Made by a program: the position numbers and the translations under genes
Part shown: positions 8,795 through 15,718 of the stretch, piece by piece
How positions within the stretch are numbered: position 1 is the stretch's first letter
How the letters are laid out: each line of letters starts with the position of its first letter
Assembly (NCBI GenBank): GCA_030431945.1
Contig: JAUIIF010000001.1
Location: 1 to 35,870, forward strand
Source of the DNA: Bacteroidia bacterium
GTDB lineage: Bacteria; Bacteroidota; Bacteroidia; Chitinophagales; Saprospiraceae
Length of the DNA stretch: 35,870 nt
Reading direction: 5' to 3'
The notes under the pieces: model-generated
Seen by the model: only the letters and a program-made list of their open reading frames with translations
Told to the model about the DNA's origin: nothing
Database searches by the model: none

Positions 8795-9580
8795 TCAGGG
8801 ATCGTTGGGTGGAACCGGTAAGCCAAAATCGTAGAAACTGTCTCCGTCATCATTCGTCAATCCGGTAGCATTACGATGTACCCTTCCGAGATTATCAAGG
8901 TCAACGGCCCTTTTTACTTCAATGACCGGGCGGAAGCTGTAGGGGTGATCGTAGACGGCTAAACCATTCCCCAGGTGAATATCCAGACAAGGGTTTTTTG
9001 AGGCCAGGCTATTCTTGATGTCATCGAGAATACTGGCACTTTCGACTTCGGAAAAAACGTAGGCCCGCACGCGTTTGCCCAGTACGTGGGAAACCGCGGT
9101 AAAGGGACTGGCAAGATCTTCTTCTGCCATTTCCAGCCAACTCATTACGAACATATAAGCGCCTGCGGCAGGGATTGCATTGGCTTCGCTGCCGCTTTCG
9201 TCAGTCATACTGGCGGAGAATCGACTGTTGGCTTCCCAGGCTAAGGGGAAACAATCTTGTTGATACGTAGCCTTGCTGTGGAAAGGCTGCAGGTACAGGC
9301 CAAAGTGAGGATACTTGGGGATACGTTCCGTGTAATAATTTTCCGAAAGGCCCAGGTGGACAATAAACTGCAGCTTTTTACCCTTGCTGGCCCTTTCGTA
9401 CAGCTCCTTTAGCTGGGCTCCTTTCATCCGGAAGGACACTAAGCGCTCACTCTGTTTTTCCTGGGCATCGTACACTTGAAAAAGTCCGGGAATTTCTTCC
9501 TGCCGGCAGCGCTGCCAGTTCTCCGCCAGCGCAGACATTTTTTTGTGAGAAATTATGGTTGATTTAGAAGACTTGGCCAT
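8795..9580 (-). CDS. Hypothetical protein, first gene of the signalling operon
   Basis: A 261-residue protein without signal peptide or membrane segment, so probably cytoplasmic. The N-terminus is basic and Ser/Lys-rich; the rest looks like a globular alpha/beta protein, with LQFIVHLGLSEN, AAGAYMFVMSWLEMAEEDL and VRAYVFSEVES as conserved-looking blocks. I do not recognise the family. It lies 3 bp upstream of the 7-TM gene, in one transcription unit with the two-component pair, so a role in that signalling pathway is inferred from context only. Confidence 0.8.
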   Translation of the reverse strand: MAKSSKSTIISHKKMSALAENWQRCRQEEIPGLFQVYDAQEKQSERLVSFRMKGAQLKELYERASKGKKLQFIVHLGLSENYYTERIPKYPHFGLYLQPFHSKATYQQDCFPLAWEANSRFSASMTDESGSEANAIPAAGAYMFVMSWLEMAEEDLASPFTAVSHVLGKRVRAYVFSEVESASILDDIKNSLASKNPCLDIHLGNGLAVYDHPYSFRPVIEVKRAVDLDNLGRVHRNATGLTNDDGDSFYDFGLPVPPNDP

Positions 9581-9747
9581 TTAGCTGATATAATTTATGT
9601 GCTGATTAAACTGGAGGTAATGTTTACCGAATCAAAAAAAGGACTACCTGCAGCAAAACATAGCGACGTAGAACAAAGTAGGTAGATTTACCTATTAAAA
9701 GGAGGGAATTTCCGCCGTAAACAGCAGTAAACGGGGAAAACCAAAAA

Positions 9748-9783
9748 ACGCCGGCGTCTCCTGTTTGGGTGACACCGGCGTTC
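9748..9783 (-). terminator. Terminator of the tail-collar genes
   Basis: AACGCCGGCGTC and GACACCGGCGTT pair (one G-U) around a short loop; on the minus strand the stem is followed by TTTTTTGG. It lies about 45 bp after the stop of the 9826-10368 gene, in the position of a rho-independent terminator. Confidence 0.8.
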
Positions 9784-9825
9784 AGGTTTGGCTTACTGGC
9801 CAGGTAAGATAGTGGCCGGTAAAAT

Positions 9826-10368
9826 TTAGTTACGCGAAGGGAAGGTACCCTGGAGAGCAATAATATAATTTACCACTGTGAATGGCTGAATATTATTGAC
9901 GCCAGTGCTGTTACCCGTATTCTGGGTGGTGCCGCTCAGGTTAATCGGTCCGCCGCCGTAGGAACCTCCGGGGGCACCATGGTAGAATGTTCCGTTAGCC
10001 AGGTACTTACCGTTAGCTTCATCCTGGTCAGCATCCTCAGTGCTCACGGGGATGCTTGCCGTCCCCGTCGAAAGGCCGTGATTGTGTGCAGGAATCTGGG
10101 CAAAACTGAGGAAATTTTCCTGTGATCCGCCTCTTTCGCCTAAACGGCGGTCCGTCAGACCTGGCCCTCTGCCTTCGTGTACGGGAGCACGCCCCCGCAT
10201 GTCCGGTAAGCCAAAGGTAGTGCGTCCGTCTCCGCCGTAGGTGGTGCCCAGAATTGAGAACAAAGCCGTATTCTGAGCGATGGCGAGTAACTGACCATTA
10301 CAAAGTGCCCAACCTCGCGGTGCAAAGTTGCCGCCAAACATCATCATTTGGCCGATAAATGGAGTCAT
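9826..10368 (-). CDS. Phage-tail-collar (microcystin-dependent-like) protein, copy 2
   Basis: A 180-residue protein of the tail collar family (PF07484-like) that in Bacteroidota often occurs outside prophages. The N-terminus MTPFIGQMMMFGGNFAPRGW and the following CNGQLLAI, LGTTYGGDGRTTFGLPDMRGR form the collar domain (about 5-60). The rest is Gly/Asn/Thr-rich and ends NYIIALQGTFPSRN. It is a close paralogue of the gene just upstream, over the whole length and with equal size, so the pair arose by tandem duplication. No phage structural or lysis genes are nearby, which argues against a prophage remnant. Function is not established; a surface or extracellular fibre is possible. Confidence 0.88.
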   Translation of the reverse strand: MTPFIGQMMMFGGNFAPRGWALCNGQLLAIAQNTALFSILGTTYGGDGRTTFGLPDMRGRAPVHEGRGPGLTDRRLGERGGSQENFLSFAQIPAHNHGLSTGTASIPVSTEDADQDEANGKYLANGTFYHGAPGGSYGGGPINLSGTTQNTGNSTGVNNIQPFTVVNYIIALQGTFPSRN

Positions 10369-10451
10369 GTGATTTATTTTTTTGCTGAACGCCTATCCGG
10401 AAACAGCCGATCAGTGTTAGTTCATAAAATGTTGGAACGTGGTGCTCCACA

Positions 10452-10994
10452 CTAGTTGCGGGAAGGGAAAATCCCCACCAGGGCAATAATATAGTTGATC
10501 GCCTGGTACGGCTGCATATTATTGATGGACTGGTTGGCCCCCGTGTTAGTGGTCGTTCCGCCAAGGTTTATCGGTCCGCCACCGTAGGTTCCTCCCGGAG
10601 CGTTGTGGTAAAAAGTTCCGTTGGCCAGGTACTTACCGTTGGCCTCGTCCTGGTTGGCATCCTCCGTACTAACGGGAATGTTCACGGTGCCCGTCGCTAG
10701 TCCGTGGTTATGGGAGGGCAGTTGGTTGACGTTGAGGGTGTTGGTCTCCGTACCACTCTTCTGTCCTAATTGACGCGGCGTTAACCCTGGTCCACTGCCA
10801 GCATGCATGGCCACCCGGCCGCGCAGGTCCGGCAGGCCAAAAGTAGTGCGTCCGTCGCCGCCGTAAGTCGTACCGAGGATAGAGAAAAGAGCCTGGTTCT
10901 GGCTGATGGCTAATAACTGGCCGTCACAGAAAGCCCAGCCGCGAGGGGCAAAATTGCCTCCGAACATGGAGATTTGGCCGATAAATGGTTCCAT
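10452..10994 (-). CDS. Phage-tail-collar (microcystin-dependent-like) protein, copy 1
   Basis: The upstream paralogue of the previous gene. I chose the ATG at 10994, because it gives MEPFIGQISMFGGNFAPRGW, collinear with the start of the second copy and also 180 residues; an earlier in-frame ATG at 11057 would add 21 unrelated residues. The collar domain (about 5-60) contains CDGQLLAI and TYGGDGRTTFGLPDLRGR, and the C-terminus is NYIIALVGIFPSRN. The 83-bp gap to copy 2 has no terminator, so they are probably co-transcribed. A TAnnTTTG element upstream at 11082-11089 is a candidate promoter. Confidence 0.87.
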   Translation of the reverse strand: MEPFIGQISMFGGNFAPRGWAFCDGQLLAISQNQALFSILGTTYGGDGRTTFGLPDLRGRVAMHAGSGPGLTPRQLGQKSGTETNTLNVNQLPSHNHGLATGTVNIPVSTEDANQDEANGKYLANGTFYHNAPGGTYGGGPINLGGTTTNTGANQSINNMQPYQAINYIIALVGIFPSRN

Positions 10995-11081
10995 AAAATA
11001 CAGGTTTTTTTTGCTGCTTAAGATTAAGTCAGCGGATGAAGTGATTTCTAGCCCCAAGCAAGCGAAAGCTCACTCAGAGAA

Positions 11082-11089
11082 CAAAATTA
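11082..11089 (-). promoter_or_regulatory. Candidate -7 element for the collar genes
   Basis: The minus strand reads TAATTTTG, an exact TAnnTTTG match to the Bacteroidota sigma-A -7 element, 88 bp upstream of the chosen start at 10994. No clear -33 TTTG is seen at the right distance, so this is tentative. Confidence 0.35.
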
Positions 11090-11099
11090 ATAGGAGCAA

Positions 11100-11692
11100 T
11101 AGCCGTGTTTATCCTTAAGCCTTTAGGTAGAACTACCTACTCATCGCTTTCTGAAGATAAAAGCAGTCACTCACGGTAGCCGTAAGTTTAGCGGGAGCGG
11201 TAAGCCGGTTCAAGCAGCAGGAAGTTTGCTAAAATCAGTGTCGTTTATCTTGTGCTGGCAACGCTGCCAGTTTTTTTTAAAATCTGCAGCTCGTCAACAG
11301 CACAAAGAAATTTCAATAGGTAATTCCACAGGTTAATATAGGAATAAACTTATAGTGATGGGAAAAAAAGTACTTTTCCAGCAAAATTTACCTGCCAACG
11401 CCCGGTTTTTTTTGGGTGAAAAGTACTCGTACGCTTTTCGCGCCTGCTAACAATAGCCGTCAAAACAGAATTAAGATGCGTTGAGGCAAGCCCGACTCCC
11501 TTCGTGGGGGCCTGAATTATCCAGGTATCCACGTCAGCAACGCCTGAAGCGATTTGACCACAGCGTCCTTTTTAGCAAACGCGCGCGCCAATGACCTTGC
11601 ACCTGCGCTGCATTATGTATACCGCAGCGTATTTCACCTGCGGCAGGACCGATGCATGCCTACAGCATTAAGTTGCTCAACAGTACCTAAGC
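11100..11692. other. Gene-free stretch with an inverted repeat and a degenerate motif copy
   Basis: I see no convincing gene here. A perfect 10-bp inverted repeat, AGTACTTTTC at 11369-11378 and GAAAAGTACT at 11418-11427, encloses a 39-nt loop. TTGCACCTGCGCTGC at 11598-11612 shares the first ten bases of the dispersed motif but not the CGCGCC half. The rest shows no recognisable signal. Confidence 0.5.
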
Positions 11693-12160
11693 CTATCCCA
11701 GTTTAGCCGCCATTTCCGGCAGGCCCTGGTTGCGGGCCTGGTCTGCGGCCGTCAGGCCCTGAGCATCCTTTGCACCTGCGTCCGCGCCCGCTGCCAAAAG
11801 CAGGTCAACGATCTCCGGTTTATTGAACATCGCCGCATAATGCAAGGCAGTGGTACCGTTTTCACTCTTTGCGTTAACGTCCGCGCCAGCTGCCAGCAAA
11901 TAGCGCACAATAGCGGAATGACCTTTGAAGCAAACGCCCATCAAGGCCGTTCCGCTCACATCGCTGGCGTTGAGGTCCGCACCAGCCTCCACCAAAATTT
12001 TTGCCGCCTCCAGGTTATTCAAATAGGTCGCCAGAGTAAGCGGTGGGGTGCCCCGTTCATTACGGGCCGCCAGCAGCGCAGGGTTTGCGGTTACCAGCTT
12101 GCGCAGCGTGGCAGCATCTCCTGCTCGAATGGCCAGGAATAGTTGTTCGGTAGTAGACAT
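11693..12160 (-). CDS. Small ankyrin-repeat protein
   Basis: A 155-residue protein made of about four ankyrin repeats and nothing else. Repeat signatures are GTPPLTLATYLNNLEAAKILVEAGADLN, GTALMGVCFKGHSAIVRYLLAAGADVN and GTTALHYAAMFNKPEIVDLLLAAGADAG. There is no signal peptide, so a cytoplasmic protein-protein interaction role is likely; the partner is unknown. It stands alone on the minus strand. The codons for GADAGA (11771-11788) form an exact copy of the dispersed motif, which may be coincidence because ankyrin GAD codons are similar. Confidence 0.88.
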   Translation of the reverse strand: MSTTEQLFLAIRAGDAATLRKLVTANPALLAARNERGTPPLTLATYLNNLEAAKILVEAGADLNASDVSGTALMGVCFKGHSAIVRYLLAAGADVNAKSENGTTALHYAAMFNKPEIVDLLLAAGADAGAKDAQGLTAADQARNQGLPEMAAKLG

Positions 12161-12220
12161 CGGACTCGATTTTCAGGTACGCTTGATTACGCAGACCAGG
12201 TAGCCGGCGAGATAATGGAA

Positions 12221-12240
12221 GGGGCGCGAACGCAGGTGCA
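12221..12240 (-). repeat. Dispersed 18-bp motif, copy B
   Basis: The minus strand reads TGCACCTGCGTTCGCGCCCC, preceded by a run of T, an exact consensus match. It lies 61 bp upstream of the ankyrin gene start. Confidence 0.7.
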
Positions 12241-12500
12241 AAAAAAGATACAAGTGCCAACCGGCTCGCTGAGGGAATACGAAGGTAAGTGTCCTTGTCT
12301 TATCTTGAAAATTGATTAATACGGGTCGTCATAGCTAAAAACTATTTGCTGCCGGGATTCCCTTTCGGAAACGTTACGCATCCCGGCAATTTCCCGGCCA
12401 GGTCCGGCGGTCGGTTCAGGGGCCCGGGACACCGGTCAATTTGCCATAGCGTGCAAGCGCTCCTTAAGCACCCTACCCCGCAACAGCGGGCCCCGGCTCA

Positions 12501-12538
12501 ACCGTTCAGAACAAAAACAGTACCGTTCAGCACAAATA
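12501..12538 (+). promoter_or_regulatory. Predicted LytTR operator, two direct repeats
   Basis: ACCGTTCAG occurs at 12501-12509 and again at 12522-12530, a 21-bp period with a 12-bp spacer. Both copies fit the published LytTR consensus [TA][AC][CA]GTTN[AG][TG] and its usual spacing. The second copy continues CACAAATA, as do the two repeats in front of the LytTR regulator at 18.5 kb. The repeats point toward the gene at 12733. A possible -7 element (TAATATCTTG) starts 33 bp further on at 12571. Confidence 0.65.
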
Positions 12539-12605
12539 CTGGCTGATCTCCTGATTTCCACCCCGCTTGATAATATCTTGTTTGAGAAACACTGATTTAC
12601 ACGTT

Positions 12606-12657
12606 ACCTCTGGTTCACTAGCACAAATCGAGCTAGAGTAACCAGAGGTTTTTTTTT
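12606..12657 (+). terminator. Orphan strong terminator / possible end of a small RNA
   Basis: ACCTCTGGTT (12606-12615) pairs with AACCAGAGGT (12640-12649), and CTAGC with GCTAG inside; nine T follow at once. No plus-strand gene lies upstream, yet LytTR-like sites do. It would end a transcript of about 60-70 nt started near 12588, or act as an attenuator for the gene at 12733. Confidence 0.75.
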
Positions 12658-12686
12658 GATTTTTTCCGGGTCAAGGCAGCTTACGC

Positions 12687-12694
12687 TAGTTTTG
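12687..12694 (+). promoter_or_regulatory. Candidate -7 element for the coiled-coil gene
   Basis: TAGTTTTG is an exact TAnnTTTG match 38 bp before the ATG at 12733 and downstream of the orphan terminator. No good -33 TTTG is seen at the standard spacing. If real, the gene has its own promoter independent of the LytTR-linked one. Confidence 0.45.
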
Positions 12695-12732
12695 TTCCTG
12701 ATGATCAGCCTCCCTAATTAAGCAATGCTATC

Positions 12733-15543
12733 ATGAAATACCTGATCACTACTTGTCTTCTGGTCCTTACCGCAACCTTACTCCTCGGTCAACCTGCTAC
12801 CGCAGGTTCTGTCTGTGAAGACGACGATTGCTCGGAGGCGGTTAAAAGCATCAAACTGGAAGCGCCGGTTGACCCCGGGGCAACGGGATACACCAGCGAT
12901 CGGACCGCAGCCTTTAAAAGTGCCTACCTGGCCTTCAAGCGCATTAAGGAGGGACACCTGGCGGACGCCAGCTGGCGGGGGAAATATCAGCGCTTCGAAC
13001 TCGGGGGGAGCAACTGCCTGCGGTATTACGATCTGGAAAGCCGCTTCGCCTACGAATATGAGAAGAATCCGGATTTCAAAACCTTTATTGACCAGGAAGA
13101 ACGGGATATTACCGGCTTCCAAAAGTCCGGCTTCGATAGTAGCCGGCGGGGCATCAACCTTTCCACTCGTTTCAAGCGGGATTGCCCGCAGAAACTGCGG
13201 GAAGCAGAAAAGGATGGCCTCTCGGACGATGAGGAGACCAAGCGCATTTACGATAAGCTGGGCCAGGTACAGGGCTACTGGGATGAAAAAGGCAACACAC
13301 TCAAACAATTAGAGCCCATCCCCGAAAAAACGGAGGAAGACACTCCCCAGCGGCGCATGAGTAAGAAAGAACAGGTGGAAGCACTTACCCGGCAAGTTGC
13401 GGCTCTTCCACTCGGCCAGGAAACCACCGACAAGCTGAATACCCTGACGCAGGACCTTAACGACCTTGCCCCGCAGGCCAGCAAGCTGACGGATCAGCTG
13501 GGGGGTATTACTGACCAGCTGCAAGACCTGCTCCCCCAACCCAATGGCCTCCTGGATAAAATTGGCAACCTGCTCGGAATGCAGCAGCCGCTCTCGGAGT
13601 ATGTCCCGAAAATCCCTGGAACAGGGATTGTGGATAAGATCAAAGATTTCTTCGGGCGGGGGAAAAAACTACGGGAAAAGGCCGCAGCAATGCAGGAGAA
13701 AGTAAAAAATTTGCAGGACCAGCTGGGAGACACCGTAGAGGAAGCCAAACAAAAAGGCCAGGAAATTGCCGACCAGGGAAAAGGCGCCCGTCAACTACTC
13801 GATCAACTAAAAGACCTGCAAGAGCAGCAACAGGCACTCCGGGATAAGCTGGCAGATAAGCCCCGTAGGATCCTGGATGAATTGACCGAGGCCGCGAAAG
13901 CGGCGGAACAACGTAGTGAGGAATTACTGGACCAGCTAAAGCAAGGAACAAATGATCTTGGTAAGCTCAGGCAGGAACTGAAGGACCTGGAAGACAAGAA
14001 AAAAGCACTCGATGAACGAATCCGCCAGACAAAAGAGGACCTTCAGCAAATAGAAAAAGACGAAGAAGCGCTGGAACAAGCCGGCCAGGACCTCCAGGAC
14101 GAGGTAGATCAGCTCAAAAAACAGGAAGAGTTGAAGGAGCAGGTAGCAGACCTGGAACCAACGACCGCCTACGCCCAACAGGCGGCAGCTTGTGAGGAGG
14201 AGCTGCGCGAGTTGCTCGACAAGCTCGCCGGCGTAGAGCAGAAAAAAGAGAAGGCACGATCCGGGCTCGGCAAGCTGCTGTCCTTCCCCGGCAAACTGTT
14301 AGGCAAGGTGACTGGCTTTATCGAAAAGCACTCCGGACTGAAAGCCATTCTAAGTGCCCTGCCCGGGGTGGGCAACCTGGTGAACCTGGTGGACGGCTTA
14401 TTCGGGAAAAGTAAGCTGATTGCCGGTGCCCTGGAGCTGATTACGGGCAAGCAATCTAAGTTGATGGACACCATCAACGGGATTAGCCAAAAAGTGGAAA
14501 CGGTAAAAAATAAGGTCCAGGGCCGGGTTGACCAGGTAACTAAGGTCAAAGATCAGATTACCGGCTTTGCGCAGGAAAAGACGGATTTACTCGACGTGCT
14601 GGGTAAGCAAATTGATGACCTCAACCCCGTACAACAACAGGTCATTGACCTGGTGAGGAAGCATAAACTTCTGGGCGAGAACTCTGCTTGTAATGATTTA
14701 AACCAGGAGGAAACGGAGGTTGAGGAATTGGAAGAGGAAATCGACGAAGTTGAAGCACAAATTACCGAAATAGAAGATGAGCTTACGGACCTGGAACAAC
14801 AGACAACGGAAATTGAGGAGGCTACCGAGGAAGTAGAAAATCAGGTAGCGGAAGTAGTTGAACAGGAAGAAGAAGTTGCTGCGGAAGAAGAGGCCATCAA
14901 AGAGGAGTTTGGCCAGGACATGGAGCTGGAGCCGGTTACGGTGGAGGAGTGGTCGGAATCTTTTGAGGTTGTCCGGCCTTACTGGGAAGCTACGTTCCAC
15001 CCTGACGACGAAGTGGTCGAAGGTTATCAGGGACGTTATTTTCAGGTTCAGCTGAAAGACGCGGACAAGACCATCAAATTGCTCTTTGGGCCAGGAGAGT
15101 ACCACATGAGTAAAACGGATTTCCGGGATAATTACGGCTCCGTCATCGGAGCCTTTGTCACTGAAGCACTGGCGGCTATTCGTAAGCGTGACCGGGACGG
15201 GGTAAAGCTCTTCGTTCAGGGCAGCGCCGACATTTCCGGAGCGACGACGTTCCGCGGCAACCTGGATGAGTCTTACTACTACGATAAACTTAGCTTGCTC
15301 CCCATGAAGGGAAGTGAAAACTTCTCCGGTCAGGAAACAAGTACATCCATTCCCGCAAGAGGCTTTACCAATGAGCACCTGCCCAATTTACGCGGCCAGT
15401 TCATGAAAGAAATGATCAGCGTGTATTCCAAAAAATTACAGCCCATTCTGCTGGAAGGCTCCGTGAAGAAAGAAGTGGACAAGGAAGACCGGAATGCCGT
15501 CATTTATCTTTTCCTGCCGGCCACTTTGCTGGATTTGGACTAG
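12733..15543 (+). CDS. Exported coiled-coil protein with possible OmpA-like C-terminus
   Basis: A 936-residue protein with a signal peptide (about 1-24, ending ATAG). Residues 25-190 form a globular part with four cysteines (28, 33, 95, 151) that could make disulfides. From about 205 to 480 it is a long Gln/Lys/Asp/Glu-rich coiled coil; a Gly/Leu-rich helical region follows (about 500-640), then a Glu-rich coiled coil (about 660-725). The last 190 residues are globular, with VKLFVQGSADISG and a terminal DRNAVIYLFLP that faintly recall OmpA-like domains; this is a weak resemblance. I do not recognise a named family. A periplasmic or outer-membrane structural role is inferred. A predicted LytTR operator and terminator lie upstream. 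Confidence 0.88.
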   Translation: MKYLITTCLLVLTATLLLGQPATAGSVCEDDDCSEAVKSIKLEAPVDPGATGYTSDRTAAFKSAYLAFKRIKEGHLADASWRGKYQRFELGGSNCLRYYDLESRFAYEYEKNPDFKTFIDQEERDITGFQKSGFDSSRRGINLSTRFKRDCPQKLREAEKDGLSDDEETKRIYDKLGQVQGYWDEKGNTLKQLEPIPEKTEEDTPQRRMSKKEQVEALTRQVAALPLGQETTDKLNTLTQDLNDLAPQASKLTDQLGGITDQLQDLLPQPNGLLDKIGNLLGMQQPLSEYVPKIPGTGIVDKIKDFFGRGKKLREKAAAMQEKVKNLQDQLGDTVEEAKQKGQEIADQGKGARQLLDQLKDLQEQQQALRDKLADKPRRILDELTEAAKAAEQRSEELLDQLKQGTNDLGKLRQELKDLEDKKKALDERIRQTKEDLQQIEKDEEALEQAGQDLQDEVDQLKKQEELKEQVADLEPTTAYAQQAAACEEELRELLDKLAGVEQKKEKARSGLGKLLSFPGKLLGKVTGFIEKHSGLKAILSALPGVGNLVNLVDGLFGKSKLIAGALELITGKQSKLMDTINGISQKVETVKNKVQGRVDQVTKVKDQITGFAQEKTDLLDVLGKQIDDLNPVQQQVIDLVRKHKLLGENSACNDLNQEETEVEELEEEIDEVEAQITEIEDELTDLEQQTTEIEEATEEVENQVAEVVEQEEEVAAEEEAIKEEFGQDMELEPVTVEEWSESFEVVRPYWEATFHPDDEVVEGYQGRYFQVQLKDADKTIKLLFGPGEYHMSKTDFRDNYGSVIGAFVTEALAAIRKRDRDGVKLFVQGSADISGATTFRGNLDESYYYDKLSLLPMKGSENFSGQETSTSIPARGFTNEHLPNLRGQFMKEMISVYSKKLQPILLEGSVKKEVDKEDRNAVIYLFLPATLLDLD

Positions 15544-15557
15544 TACCCTGCAACATA

Positions 15558-15668
15558 GTTTTTACGCCGGTGTTTTGGCCCCTGGCCAGCGGAAAGATTG
15601 CGAACACAGCCATAGCTACGGGAGTAAATTTTTTCGCGAAGGCAGGGGCCAAAAGACCGGGTAAAAAC
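15558..15668. terminator. Long inverted repeat between convergent genes
   Basis: The arm at 15558-15587 (GTTTTTAC..CCGGT..TTTTGGCCCCTG) is mirrored by 15641-15668 (CAGGGGCCAAAA..ACCGG..GTAAAAAC) with few mismatches; the loop is about 53 nt. It lies between the convergent coiled-coil gene and the TPR kinase and could serve as a bidirectional terminator. The arm length of nearly 30 bp is unusual. Confidence 0.6.
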
Positions 15669-15718
15669 AGCGCGTACCTAGATTACAGTACACTGGTCTC
15701 AGCGTTCCCAAAAAACAT

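Noticed and set aside
9826..10994. Prophage remnant
   Set aside because: Only collar-domain proteins are present; no capsid, terminase, integrase or lysis genes, and no attachment-site repeats were seen.
11350..11532. 60-codon minus-strand frame in the gene-free stretch
   Set aside because: Short, with no family resemblance and overlapping an inverted repeat.
12346..12546. 66-codon plus-strand frame upstream of the orphan terminator
   Set aside because: Pro/Arg-rich translation without homology features, and it overlaps the predicted LytTR operator. A small RNA or leader explains the terminator better.
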